A DNA stretch of 47,198 bases from Tritonibacter litoralis (GTDB lineage: Bacteria; Pseudomonadota; Alphaproteobacteria; Rhodobacterales; Rhodobacteraceae): the NCBI RefSeq assembly GCF_009496005.1, contig NZ_WIBF01000018.1, forward strand, positions 1-47,198, given 5' to 3'. The translations under genes were made by a program, and so were the position numbers. A model generated the notes under the pieces. The model had not been told where the DNA came from and made no database searches. It saw only the letters and a list, made by a program, of their open reading frames with translations. Numbering within the stretch: the first letter of the stretch is position 1; each line of letters starts with the position of its first letter. Positions 7,581-16,435 of this stretch are shown here, piece after piece.

Positions 7581-8489
7581 TTACAGTTGGGAGTGAGCCG
7601 ATTCTGATGAAATTAGGCCAAGCCGCTCCGCTCGTTCGAGCAACATTTTGACCGAAGACGGCTGCCAGCTGGCACGACCTCGAGGGGTCCGTTCGCGCAT
7701 CGACTCTAGCCGATCGCAGATCGCCTGCAGCGTGATTTCGGGGTCCGCGCCTTTGATCGCTGCGACGATGGCCGGCAGTCGGTCATCGGTTTCGCGGCGT
7801 CCGGCGCGGCCAAGCACCTCGGCAGGAAGGAACCCGTCGCGCACATATGCCTTCACAGCGCGGAGCAGTCGGCCTTGTGTCCAATGGTGATCTGGGGGCA
7901 GGGGGGCATTGATAATTCGCAGCACGTCTTCCCAAGCCATATCGGGGCGCAGGCGGCGCACATGAGGCACCCAATCCTGCGCGGTCTCGTTCAGGCGTTC
8001 CATATAGCCGTCCTGCCGTGCCAGCCGCACCTTGCGCAGCGCGGCGGGATCCTTGGCGCGTAGCCCTGGGTTGCCGCCTACGCGCCCTTTGGCGCGCGCA
8101 GAGGCAAGCCCGGCCTTTGTGCGCTCGCGGATCAGAGCGCGTTCGAACTCAGCCGCAGCGCCCAGAACCTGCAACGTGAACTTGCCCTGGGGCGAGGCAG
8201 TGTCGATCGGGTCCTGGAGCGAGCGGAAGAACGCCCCCTTTCCCTCCAGTCTTTCGATCACCTCCAGCAAGTGCGACAGAGATCGCGCAAGCCGGTCGAT
8301 CCGCACAACGACCAGCGTATCGCCGCTCTGGACGCGTTCGAGCACGCGTGCCAGCACCGGTCGCGCGCGATTGCCGCCCGAGGCGTGCTCTTCAAAGATC
8401 TCGGCGCATCCCGCAGACTGCAGGGCCTCAGACTGGGGCAGGGGGGTCTGATCCTCTGTGGAAACACGGGCGTAGCCTATCAGGGGCAT
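7581..8489 (-). CDS. serine recombinase (resolvase/invertase family) with extended C-terminus
   Basis: The 302-residue protein starts with the catalytic motif of serine recombinases (YARVSTEDQ, Ser10). The other expected core segments follow: VVVRIDRLARSL, and an EFERALIRERTKAGLASARAKGR-like helix E region ending near residue 135. A long C-terminal region of about 160 residues, including GRASWQPSSVKMLLERAERLGL, replaces the short resolvase helix-turn-helix. Such plasmid recombinases resolve multimers or mediate integration. Repeats between this gene and the next (8490-8550) may be its crossover site. The start has no good ribosome-binding site. It lies upstream of repABC in the same orientation. 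Confidence 0.85.
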   Translation of the reverse strand: MPLIGYARVSTEDQTPLPQSEALQSAGCAEIFEEHASGGNRARPVLARVLERVQSGDTLVVVRIDRLARSLSHLLEVIERLEGKGAFFRSLQDPIDTASPQGKFTLQVLGAAAEFERALIRERTKAGLASARAKGRVGGNPGLRAKDPAALRKVRLARQDGYMERLNETAQDWVPHVRRLRPDMAWEDVLRIINAPLPPDHHWTQGRLLRAVKAYVRDGFLPAEVLGRAGRRETDDRLPAIVAAIKGADPEITLQAICDRLESMRERTPRGRASWQPSSVKMLLERAERLGLISSESAHSQL

Positions 8490-8490
8490 G

Positions 8491-8550
8491 AAAACGGGCC
8501 GTTTGCAATTTTATGTATCATCAATAAACGACCGTTTGTAAACGAATGCA
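8491..8550. promoter_or_regulatory. candidate res/crossover site of the serine recombinase
   Basis: Two related segments, CCGTTTGCAA (8499-8508) and CCGTTTGTAA (8532-8541), each followed by an ATG trinucleotide at the same offset, lie immediately upstream of the recombinase gene in an AT-rich stretch. Serine resolvases usually act on repeats adjacent to their own gene. The repeats are imperfect, so this is tentative. Confidence 0.3.
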
Positions 8551-8680
8551 AGTAGGTGCTCTCTCGTCGCGCTCGTCCAAAAACCCTTGGTTTCCTTGCG
8601 CTGAACGCGATCTGAGAGGTTTCACCGGCAGTCGCGCGCGCATACTATATAAAGAGCGAAGGCAACCGCCACAAAATCAC

Positions 8681-8715
8681 TTGGGTAATGTGCAAAAGAA
8701 CAGTATTTTGCACAT
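8681..8715 (+). promoter_or_regulatory. promoter and operator: perfect 10-bp inverted repeat abutting an ATG
   Basis: ATGTGCAAAA (8688-8697) and TTTTGCACAT (8706-8715) form a perfect inverted repeat with an 8-base spacer, ending at the base before the ATG of the next gene. A TTGGGT/TATTTT pair with 17-base spacing (8681-8686, 8704-8709) would start transcription at the ATG. The gene product has a helix-turn-helix, so autorepression is the simplest reading. Confidence 0.55.
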
Positions 8716-9783
8716 ATGAAGACCCAAGCATCCGCCTTGACTGATGATTTCAATGACCCCCTCATCCCCATCGAGGAGGATGAAGAGGCTCACGAAGAGG
8801 ATCTCTGGTTTCTGCCGGGACCATTCGAAGAAGAACCAGATGATTTGCCTCCCGGGCCGCGTGCAGAACCGCCGGACTCTGCCGTCATCGAAGACTGGGC
8901 AAAGGCAGAAGGCGTTCACGCTGCGCGACTGGCAAGAGTGGCTGGACGCCTGGGTGCTCTGGATGACAGGCTGCTGCGTGGCCCGGAAGGCTGGCGGCAT
9001 CGCCTCGCTCTTATCGAGGCAGCGGACCTTAGCTGGTTCGCAGGGGATCGGGTGAGTTCTGATCGTCTGGCGCTTTGGATATCGATGCGGCTGTCAGGTG
9101 CACAGGATGACCCAAATGCACTGGCAAGAGTTGGATGGGCTGTTCGGCGTCTGACAGGCGGTCCCGGACCGAAGGCTGACTTGGCCGCCTTCCTGGATCG
9201 CCGCGATCCCGAGAACATTGAAGGCAGCGCTGAGCGTTTCGAAGATCGCGCGGGCGGATGGTTGGACGTAATGGCTGCAGCAGCCGAGCTCCACCCAATC
9301 ACGCGGGCTTGCATGGGCTTTCATCTCTGGAACCTGGCCGGCCTCGGACAGCACGGCGGCCAGATGGAAGCCGCCGTCACCTCGTCCCGGATCGCGGCCA
9401 GCGATGGAAGTGGCGCCATCTTCGCACCGCTCGCCATGGGCGGGGCAGGGGGGCTGCGTGGTTCGGGCTTGCCGCCCGAACGTTTGGCCCGCTGGCTGGA
9501 TGGGATGAACAGCGCAATTCTAACGGCGATGCGCCATCTAGATGGTACCCAAACATGGAGTGTTCGGGCGGAAGGAGCCATGTCTCAGCTTTCGGGCAGA
9601 ACTCCGGCCGCTCTTCGGTCTGTGTTGACAGATTGGACTTTGGTGTCGGCCCCGATGGCGGAGGCCCTAACAGGCGCAAGTCGCGCGGCTGTTCAAAGGA
9701 ACCTCGCATGGATGGAAGAGCGAGGCCTGATCCGAGAAGTGACGCAACAAGGGCGATTCAGAATGTGGCGGATCAAGGACTAG
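8716..9783 (+). CDS. RHE_PE00001-like helix-turn-helix protein (DUF1612/HTH_13 type)
   Basis: The 355-residue protein begins with an acidic, low-complexity region (residues 15-60), unusual for a DNA-binding protein. A domain resembling the RHE_PE00001/DUF1612 family follows (RLARVAGRLGALDDRLLRGPEGWRHR region and onward). The C-terminal winged helix-turn-helix is clear (MAEALTGASRAAVQRNLAWM, then RGLIREV, about residues 312-345). Family members are common on alphaproteobacterial plasmids and presumed to be transcription factors. No ribosome-binding site is possible because the inverted repeat operator touches the start codon, so translation is probably leaderless. The target beyond its own promoter is unknown. 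Confidence 0.75.
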   Translation: MKTQASALTDDFNDPLIPIEEDEEAHEEDLWFLPGPFEEEPDDLPPGPRAEPPDSAVIEDWAKAEGVHAARLARVAGRLGALDDRLLRGPEGWRHRLALIEAADLSWFAGDRVSSDRLALWISMRLSGAQDDPNALARVGWAVRRLTGGPGPKADLAAFLDRRDPENIEGSAERFEDRAGGWLDVMAAAAELHPITRACMGFHLWNLAGLGQHGGQMEAAVTSSRIAASDGSGAIFAPLAMGGAGGLRGSGLPPERLARWLDGMNSAILTAMRHLDGTQTWSVRAEGAMSQLSGRTPAALRSVLTDWTLVSAPMAEALTGASRAAVQRNLAWMEERGLIREVTQQGRFRMWRIKD

Positions 9784-9942
9784 ACCTTTGTGATCAGATC
9801 CAGCGACAGGGACCTTCTCGGTTCATTGAGGGAGGAGCGCTTGACGCCAATACTTACGTTCATCGATGCGGCCAAAGGGTCGTGGTTTGAACATCGACCT
9901 AAGTGTTTTGGTCAGAATCGCACTGTGTGATCCGGCAACGAG

Positions 9943-10140
9943 CTAAGGCAGGCTTTCGAAAAGATCCGGTGTGTCCTCGTCGCGCCGCCTGCTCAGACCC
10001 TCGCCAAGATGCAGGCAAGGGTGCTTAATTCGTGTCAGGCCTTTGCCACCCTCAAAATGGACCCACCCTCCTCTGGGCATGCCAACGCTTACGATCAGCG
10101 CCCCGCATATTGGACAAGTCCGCCTGAACGATGCGCCCCT
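9943..10140 (-). pseudogene. C-terminal fragment of an unknown plasmid protein with a CPIC knuckle
   Basis: The last ~65 codons before the stop (from CPICGALIVSVGMPRGGW to the acidic end DTPDLFESLP) look like the end of a conserved alphaproteobacterial plasmid protein with a single Cys-Pro-Ile-Cys motif that could bind zinc or iron-sulphur. Upstream the frame runs into out-of-frame fabI sequence, so no intact start is present. I see nothing else in 9784-9942. The frame formally extends to 10305, but that part is a shadow of the fabI fragment. Confidence 0.4.
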
Positions 10141-10219
10141 CTTGCTTTCACGATCGCCCCGAACTGCCCAACCGCCGCGGACGGATACCGTGCGCCCTGA
10201 CGACAGACGGCGGGTGTGA

Positions 10220-10586
10220 ACGAGTGAACCGAGATGTCCATCGCTGCGCCAAAGCCTTCCCGCGAACAATCGACAACATTGCCGTGCAGGTCTTCCTTCG
10301 GACAATAGGCGACCGAGTGCAGGACGAAATCAGGCTGCCCCCAAGAGGAGGCAATGGCCTCGAACAGCGCATCCATGTCCGCGTCGGCTGTGACATCCAG
10401 CGGCATGAAGATTTCAGCGTCCAGCGCCTCGGCGACCGGTTGCAGAAAGGGTCGCGCCCTTTCATTGAGGTAGGTAACTGCAAGTTCGGCCCCCTCCCGA
10501 TGGAAAGCGCGCGCGCAGCCGCTGGCGATCGAATGTTCGTTTGCGATCCCGACCACGAGACCGCGTTTTTCGTCAAGCAAGCCCAT
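10220..10586 (-). pseudogene. fabI: truncated enoyl-ACP reductase (FabI), N-terminal 122 residues
   Basis: Translation from 10586 gives the N-terminus of FabI: a dinucleotide-binding start (LVVGIANEHSIASGCARAF), LDVTADADMDALFEAI, then FVLHSVAYCPKEDL and GFGAAMDISVHSF. The catalytic Tyr/Lys region would follow, but homology stops at about 10220 and the frame continues into unrelated sequence. About 55 percent of the usual ~270 residues is missing. It lies 32 bases downstream of phaC on the same strand, matching the phaC-fabI pairing seen in low-oxygen PHA clusters. Truncation was probably caused by a deletion or recombination joining it to plasmid sequence. It cannot be catalytically active. 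Confidence 0.85.
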
Positions 10587-10618
10587 CTCTGTTCTTCTCT
10601 TTGTTGTGCGGCAGGTGT

Positions 10619-12460
10619 CTATTTCTGATGAACGTAGGTTCCCGGCGCGTCGGCCAGGGCATTGCCCATGGCGGGCGGGGGGACAGGCTTGCCTGACCGT
10701 TCTTCAAGCCAGGACACCCATTCCAGCCACCACGAGCCATCCTTCTTCGGTGTTTGTGCGGCCCAGCTTTCGGGATCGACATAGCGGTCATCATGGCGTG
10801 TCGTGGCAATCTGATAGCTGCGGTTCTTGTGGCCGGGCTCCGAAACAATGCCGGCATTGTGCCCACCGCTGGTCAGCACGAAAGTCAGATCGGTATCGAG
10901 ATAGAGATGCATCTTGTAGACCGATGGCCAGGGCGCCACGTGGTCCTTGACCGTGCCGACGGAAAACACCGGAACCCGGATGTCGGTCACCGAAATCGGA
11001 CGTCCCTCGACGACGAAGCGCCCTTCGGTCAACTCGTTGTTCAGATAGAGCGACCGGAGGTATTCCGAATGCATCCGGAACGGCATCCGCGTGCCGTCCG
11101 CGTTCCAAGCCAGAAGGTCGAACATCGCCGGTTCGTCGCCCATCAGGTAGCTGTGAAGGATCCGCGACCAGACCAGATCCACGGAATTGATCATCTGGAA
11201 GGCCCCGGACATCTGCGTGGTGTCGAGATATCCCTGATCCCACATCATGTCTTCGAGGAAGGTCAATTGGCTTTCGTTGATGAACAGCTGCAACTCGCCC
11301 GGCTCGGTAAAGTCGATCTGCGAGGCGAAATAGCTCAGCGATGCGAACGGATCGCCGCCGTCGCGGCCGATGGCGGCGGCGGCGATGGACAGCAGCGTGC
11401 CGCCGAGGCAGTAGCCGACGCCGTGGATTTTCTGATCCGGCACAACGCCCTGCACCGCGCCGATTGCATCCATGACGCCCATCTTGCGGTAGTCGTCGAG
11501 CCCCAGATCGCGATCCTCGGCACCCGGATTGCGCCATGAGATCATGAAGACCGTATAGCCCTGGTCGACCAGGAACTTCACCATCGAGTTTTCGGGCGAG
11601 AGGTCGAGGATGTAGTATTTCATGATCCACGCCGGTACGATCAGGATGGGTTCCGGTCTGACCTTGTCAGTGGTCGGCGTGTATTGAATGAGCTCAATCA
11701 GATGGTTGCGATAGACCACTTTGCCGGGCGTCACGGCAACCTCGTGGCCGGGCCGGTAGGCTTCGGCCCCGGCTGGTGGCTTGTCGTTTTGCAGGCGGTC
11801 CAGATCGTCGAGCCAGTTCTGAAAGCCGCGCACCAGGTTCTGCCCGCCGTCCTCCAGGGTCTTTTCCTGCACTTCCGGATTGGTCAGAAAATAGTTCGAC
11901 GGCGAAAACACATCGAGGAACTGCCGGGTTGCGAATTCCATGACGTTTTCGTGTTGTCTGGTGACGCCGCGTACGCCTGTTGTCGCGTTGTGCCACCATT
12001 GCTGATTGAGAAGGAAGGACTGGTAGAACAGGTTGTAAGGCCATTTCTGCCAGGCGTCCCCGCGGAACCTCCGGTCTTGCGGCAATGGCTCGATACAGGG
12101 AGCGGTTTCATAGCTGTTGACGGCGCACGTCGCCGCATAGCGTGCAAGCCGCATCCACTTTCGAAACGCCTTCTCCGACAATTCGAACTGCTTTCCGGGA
12201 GATGTTGCCAGATGCGCCAACCAGTCCAGATAGGCACCGGCGAGTGCCGCGGGCGACAGACCCATTGTAAATTTGCCCATCCGGGCTTTCAGCGCGCGAT
12301 CCAAAAACTCAGGCAGATCGGTATCCGGAAATGGCTTATTGTCAGCTTCCTGTTTCGGCGAATCCAGAGGATCAGAGAAACCAAGTATTTTTCCGCCCGA
12401 CCCGGCCTTGGCGCTAATCTCGTGGGGCATATTGGCGGCTTTGGGTATTGCATGGCCCAT
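10619..12460 (-). CDS. phaC: class I poly(3-hydroxyalkanoate) synthase PhaC
   Basis: A 613-residue PHA synthase that polymerises hydroxyacyl-CoA into storage polyester at the granule surface. The N-terminal PhaC domain is recognisable (YNLFYQSFLLNQQWW, TRQFLDVFSPSNYFLTNPE), followed by the alpha/beta hydrolase core. The lipase-like box GYCLGG contains the catalytic Cys351; the partner Asp (VGTVKDHVAPW) and His (SGGHNAGIV) are both present. I chose the ATG at 12460 because AGAAGGTG precedes it; an upstream frame to 12517 overlaps the FNR-type box. This divergent clade is typically found with fabI and low-oxygen genes rather than with phaA/phaB. An FNR-type and a PhaR-type box lie upstream. Confidence 0.93.
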   Translation of the reverse strand: MGHAIPKAANMPHEISAKAGSGGKILGFSDPLDSPKQEADNKPFPDTDLPEFLDRALKARMGKFTMGLSPAALAGAYLDWLAHLATSPGKQFELSEKAFRKWMRLARYAATCAVNSYETAPCIEPLPQDRRFRGDAWQKWPYNLFYQSFLLNQQWWHNATTGVRGVTRQHENVMEFATRQFLDVFSPSNYFLTNPEVQEKTLEDGGQNLVRGFQNWLDDLDRLQNDKPPAGAEAYRPGHEVAVTPGKVVYRNHLIELIQYTPTTDKVRPEPILIVPAWIMKYYILDLSPENSMVKFLVDQGYTVFMISWRNPGAEDRDLGLDDYRKMGVMDAIGAVQGVVPDQKIHGVGYCLGGTLLSIAAAAIGRDGGDPFASLSYFASQIDFTEPGELQLFINESQLTFLEDMMWDQGYLDTTQMSGAFQMINSVDLVWSRILHSYLMGDEPAMFDLLAWNADGTRMPFRMHSEYLRSLYLNNELTEGRFVVEGRPISVTDIRVPVFSVGTVKDHVAPWPSVYKMHLYLDTDLTFVLTSGGHNAGIVSEPGHKNRSYQIATTRHDDRYVDPESWAAQTPKKDGSWWLEWVSWLEERSGKPVPPPAMGNALADAPGTYVHQK

Positions 12461-12516
12461 CGCTTGGCACCTTCTGTATGGTCCGCGCCGGTTTAGCGAT
12501 GCCCGTTTAACGATCA

Positions 12517-12530
12517 TTGATTTCGATCAA
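12517..12530. promoter_or_regulatory. FNR/Dnr-family binding site upstream of phaC
   Basis: TTGATTTCGATCAA is a perfect TTGAT-N4-ATCAA site. Its centre is about 64 bases from the phaC ATG, so a site near -41.5 would give a short leader of roughly 20 bases. This fits oxygen-limited (FnrL) or nitric-oxide (Dnr) activation of phaC. Confidence 0.75.
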
Positions 12531-12634
12531 ATCGCCAAAGTTGAATCGGCGTTAGACGCTGGATTGTTCGTTTCAAGGTAGGCACGAAACCCTGCCGACG
12601 CATCCGACAGTTTGGCATATCGGTCATGTAAATA

Positions 12635-12645
12635 CTGCAATGCAG
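12635..12645. promoter_or_regulatory. candidate PhaR-binding site
   Basis: CTGCAATGCAG matches the CTGC-N3-GCAG motif known for PhaR, the PHA-granule-responsive repressor of Rhodobacteraceae. It lies in the phaC/hlyD divergent region, 82 bases before the HlyD start. PhaR would be encoded elsewhere. Confidence 0.5.
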
Positions 12646-12727
12646 CATGTGTTTACGCGGCGTTGCAGCAAGACTAAGTTCAGGAAGCCTTGCTGATTTC
12701 ACGGGTGCCGAGATGAGGAGAAGACCA

Positions 12728-13711
12728 ATGCAATGGAAACGCTATGGCACAGTTGCTGTCATCCTCAGCGTGCTTTTGGGCGGTGCATACATATTCTGGT
12801 TGGACAGCCAAACCGCAGAGCTCCCGGTCGGCATCGTCCGCTCGAACGGGCGGATTGAGGCAGAGCGTATCGATGTGGCGGCCAAGCTTCCGGGGCGTAT
12901 CGCCGAGGTTCGCGTTTCCGAGGGCCAGTGGGTCGAGGCGGGAGATCTGGTGGCGATTATGGACACCGCCGAGATCGACGCCCAGTTGCGCCAGGCCAAG
13001 GCCGCCGTCGCCCAGGCAGAGCAGCAGAAACTGCAAACCGAGGCCCTGCTGAACCAACGCCTGTCCGAACAGGAATTCGCACAGGCGGAATTTGCCCGCG
13101 CCGAGCAACTTGCGGCAAAGGGTCATGCGCCACAGGAGCTAGTCGATCAAAGAAAATCCGCCCTGACAACCGCAGATGCCGGAGTGGCCGCCGCCCGAGC
13201 AGGCATCGACCTTGCAACTGCCACGATTGCGTCGGCCGAGGCAACAGTTGAGCGACTGCAAAGCATCCGGGCCGATGCAACTCTGGTGGCTCCGCACGAT
13301 GGGCGAGTTCAATACACCCTCGCCAAAGCCGGGGAAGTCGTCGGCGCCGGCGGCAGGGTCGTGACGCTGACTGATCTGACCGACATCTACATGACGATCT
13401 TTCTTCCCGCGCGCGACGCTGGCCTGCTGGCCATCGGGGCTGAGGCGCGGATTGTCCTTGACCCAATTCCCGACTACGTGATCCCGGCCCAGGCTACTTT
13501 TGTCGCCAGCACCGCCCAGTTCACCCCGAAATCGGTGGAAACCGCCGATGAACGCGACCAGTTGATGTTCCGAGTGAAGCTGACTATCCCGGCGGAGTTG
13601 TTGGAAGAATACCAGGAACAGGCGAAGGCGGGCGTGGCGGGTGTCGGCTATGTGCGCGTCGACGATACCGTCGATTGGCCCGATGCCCTTCAGGTGAAGT
13701 TGCCGCAATGA
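12728..13711 (+). CDS. HlyD-family membrane fusion protein
   Basis: A 327-residue periplasmic adaptor. It has an N-terminal signal-anchor (about residues 7-26), a lipoyl-like segment (IEAERIDVAAKLPGRIAEV), a long coiled-coil hairpin (residues ~85-185, rich in Ala/Gln/Glu) and the second lipoyl half (ATLVAPHDGRVQYTLAKAGEVV). It resembles the YhiI component of the E. coli yhiI-rbbA-yhhJ group. The ATG at 12728 has GAGGAGA upstream, and the longer frame to 12647 is unsupported. Its stop overlaps the next start (ATGA), so it is translationally coupled to the ABC gene. The likely role is linking the inner-membrane ABC pump to an outer-membrane channel; the substrate is unknown. Confidence 0.9.
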   Translation: MQWKRYGTVAVILSVLLGGAYIFWLDSQTAELPVGIVRSNGRIEAERIDVAAKLPGRIAEVRVSEGQWVEAGDLVAIMDTAEIDAQLRQAKAAVAQAEQQKLQTEALLNQRLSEQEFAQAEFARAEQLAAKGHAPQELVDQRKSALTTADAGVAAARAGIDLATATIASAEATVERLQSIRADATLVAPHDGRVQYTLAKAGEVVGAGGRVVTLTDLTDIYMTIFLPARDAGLLAIGAEARIVLDPIPDYVIPAQATFVASTAQFTPKSVETADERDQLMFRVKLTIPAELLEEYQEQAKAGVAGVGYVRVDDTVDWPDALQVKLPQ

Positions 13712-16434
13712 CACCCCCGCCGGTCGCCAGCCTGTCATCTGTGACGCACCGCTATGGCGAAACTTCGGCCCTGTCCGACGTCACGCTGGATATCCCGGCG
13801 GGCTGCATGGCGGGGCTGATCGGCCCGGACGGGGTTGGGAAATCCACCTTGCTGGCGTTGATCGCCGGCGTGCGCAAACTGCAAACCGGCGGCGCGACCG
13901 TGCTGGGCGGCGACATCACCGCGCGTGACCATCTCAGGGCTTGTAACCATCGCATCGCCTACATGCCGCAGGGTCTGGGCCGGAACCTTTACCCGACGCT
14001 TTCGGTCTATGAAAACCTGGATTTTTTCGGCAGACTCTTTGGCCAGTCGGAAGCCGAACGCCGCACCCGCATCACCAATTTGTTGGCTGCCACCGGGCTT
14101 GACCCATTCCCGGACCGGCCCGCAGGCAAGCTGTCCGGCGGGATGAAGCAGAAACTCTCGCTCTGCTCGGCCCTGATCCATGATCCAGACCTGGTGATCC
14201 TTGACGAACCGACCACCGGCGTCGATCCGCTGTCGCGCCAGCAGTTCTGGGATCTGATCGACCATATCCGCGAAGAACGCCCGGCGATGAGCGTGATCGT
14301 GGCCACCGCATATATGGAAGAGGCGGAGCGCTTTGACTGGCTTGCAGCAATGAATGCGGGAGAGGTGATCTCGACGGGATTGCCGACCGAGATCCGAAAC
14401 GCTGCCGGGCAACCGACACTGGAAAAGGCCTTCATCGCTATGCTGCCCGAGGCGGACCGGCAGGGCCACCGCATAGTCGAAGTACCGCCGCGCCAACCTG
14501 TCAGCGGCCCACCTGCCATCGAGGCGAAAGGCCTGACCTGCCACTTCGGCGATTTCACCGCGGTCGATCACGTCGAATTCCAGATCGAGCCGGGTGAGAT
14601 CTTCGGATTCCTCGGCTCCAACGGCTGCGGCAAGACCACCACCATGAAGATGCTGACCGGACTACAGAAGGCCAGCGAAGGCAAGGCGCTTCTGTTCGGT
14701 GAGGCGCTGAATCCGGACGACATGGCGACCCGGCAGCGGGTCGGCTACATGTCGCAGGCCTTTTCGCTCTATGGTGAATTGACCGTCCGCCAGAACCTTG
14801 AGCTTCATGCACGGCTCTACCAGTTGCCGATCGAGACCCGCGCAGAGCGGGTCGCACAGATGCTGCATGATTTCGATCTGGCCGAGGACGCGGACAAACG
14901 GCCGGACGGCCTGCCGCTGGGCATCCGTCAGCGCCTTCAGCTTGCCGTCGCGGTGATCCACGCGCCGGAGGTTTTGATCTTGGACGAACCTACCTCGGGC
15001 GTCGATCCGGTCGCGCGGGACGGGTTTTGGCAGCATCTGATCAAACTGTCGCGCGACGAGGGCGTGACAATTTTCGTCTCGACCCATTTCATGAACGAGG
15101 CGGAGCGATGCGATCGCATCTCATTGATGCATGCGGGAAAGGTCTTGGCGATCGGTACGCCTGCGGAACTGGCCCGCAGCAAAGGCACCGATGACCTCGA
15201 AGAAGCATTTGTGGGATATCTGCGCGAAGCGGCAGGCGATGCTGGCGGCACCGCATCCCAGAGACCAGCAACCAAGTTGCCGGAAAGGCAGCAAAAACCA
15301 GATCGCCTCTTCGACATTGCCCGGCTTTGGGCCTTCGCGCGCCGCGAGTCGATCGAGATTTTGCGTGATCCGATGCGCCTTGCCTTCGCATTTTTGGGCC
15401 CGGTCATCCTGATGCTCACTTTCGGCTACGGGATATCATTCGACGTGCAAGACCTGCCCTTTGCGGTTTTCGATCGTGATCAGAGCGCCGAAAGCCGGGA
15501 ACTGATGGAGAGCTTCTCCGGCTCACCCTACTTCGCTGAAAGGCCGGCAGCGGCCAGTGTGATCGAGCTTGATGCCCGCATGAAAACCTCCGAATTTGTT
15601 GTCGCGGTCGAGGTGCCGCCAGGGTTCGGAAAATCCCTGCTGCGCGGTGACCAACCCGAAGTCCGCGTTGCCGTTGACGGTGCCATGCCGTTCCGGGCGG
15701 AAACGACGCGCGGTTATCTGCAAGGGCTCGCAGCATCCTACATGTCCGATCAGATCGAGCGGCTTTATGGCCATGCCTTCGATCCGTCCGCAGCCTCTGT
15801 TGAAACCCGGTTTCGCTACAATCAAGCGTTCAAGAGCGTCTTCGCGATGATCCCTTCGGTCATCATGCTGATGCTGGTTTTGATCCCGGCGATGATGGCG
15901 GCGATGGGGGTCGTGCGGGAAAAGGAAACCGGTTCGATCGCCAATTTCCGCTCGACGCCGGTGACGCGAACCGAGTTCATTCTGGGCAAACAGCTGCCGT
16001 ATGTCGTGATTGCCATGCTCAGCTTTGCCTCGCTGATCATCGTCTCCTATGGCGTCTTCGGCGTAGTGGTCAAAGGCTCTGTCCTGGCGCTCCTTGTCGG
16101 CACATTGCTTTACGTGCTGGCGACAACGGGCTTTGGTGTGCTGGTCTCGACATTTACGCGCACGCAAGTCGCGGCAACCTTTGCCGCCGCCGTTATCTCG
16201 ATCATTCCGGCCGTCAATTTCTCGGGCCTACTGGTGCCGGTGTCCTCGCTTTCGGGCGGCGGCCGGTTGATCGGGCTGGCCTTCCCATCGTCCTGGTATC
16301 AGCAGATCAGCGTCGGCACCTTCACCAAAGGCCTCGGATTGCCGGAGCTCTGGCTCAACCACGCCGCTCTGGCGGGCTTTGTGGCGTTGTTCATCGCGGT
16401 GTCAGTCCTTGCCTTGAACAAGCAGGAGGCATGA
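13708..16434 (+). CDS. rbbA: RbbA-like double ATPase / ABC-2 permease fusion
   Basis: A 908-residue fusion of two ABC ATPase domains and a C-terminal ABC-2 permease. Domain 1 has Walker A GLIGPDGVGKST, signature LSGGMKQK and Walker B VILDEPTTGVDP. Domain 2 (from about residue 270) has GFLGSNGCGKTTT and LILDEPTSGVDP, but its signature is degenerate (LPLGIRQ), implying one non-canonical site. The permease half has about six membrane helices, the first near residue 560. E. coli RbbA was described as ribosome-associated, but the architecture is that of an exporter. It overlaps the HlyD gene by four bases and is followed one base later by the permease, so the three form one complex. Confidence 0.9.
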   Translation: MTPPPVASLSSVTHRYGETSALSDVTLDIPAGCMAGLIGPDGVGKSTLLALIAGVRKLQTGGATVLGGDITARDHLRACNHRIAYMPQGLGRNLYPTLSVYENLDFFGRLFGQSEAERRTRITNLLAATGLDPFPDRPAGKLSGGMKQKLSLCSALIHDPDLVILDEPTTGVDPLSRQQFWDLIDHIREERPAMSVIVATAYMEEAERFDWLAAMNAGEVISTGLPTEIRNAAGQPTLEKAFIAMLPEADRQGHRIVEVPPRQPVSGPPAIEAKGLTCHFGDFTAVDHVEFQIEPGEIFGFLGSNGCGKTTTMKMLTGLQKASEGKALLFGEALNPDDMATRQRVGYMSQAFSLYGELTVRQNLELHARLYQLPIETRAERVAQMLHDFDLAEDADKRPDGLPLGIRQRLQLAVAVIHAPEVLILDEPTSGVDPVARDGFWQHLIKLSRDEGVTIFVSTHFMNEAERCDRISLMHAGKVLAIGTPAELARSKGTDDLEEAFVGYLREAAGDAGGTASQRPATKLPERQQKPDRLFDIARLWAFARRESIEILRDPMRLAFAFLGPVILMLTFGYGISFDVQDLPFAVFDRDQSAESRELMESFSGSPYFAERPAAASVIELDARMKTSEFVVAVEVPPGFGKSLLRGDQPEVRVAVDGAMPFRAETTRGYLQGLAASYMSDQIERLYGHAFDPSAASVETRFRYNQAFKSVFAMIPSVIMLMLVLIPAMMAAMGVVREKETGSIANFRSTPVTRTEFILGKQLPYVVIAMLSFASLIIVSYGVFGVVVKGSVLALLVGTLLYVLATTGFGVLVSTFTRTQVAATFAAAVISIIPAVNFSGLLVPVSSLSGGGRLIGLAFPSSWYQQISVGTFTKGLGLPELWLNHAALAGFVALFIAVSVLALNKQEA

Positions 16435-16435
16435 C

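Noticed and set aside
10754-12496. Long plus-strand frames (10754-11539, 11684-12496)
   Set aside because: They lie opposite phaC, whose catalytic residues and start site are clear; GC-rich sequence gives long shadow frames.
13735-14571. 278-codon minus-strand frame
   Set aside because: It is the complement of the first RbbA-like ATPase domain and has no domain of its own.
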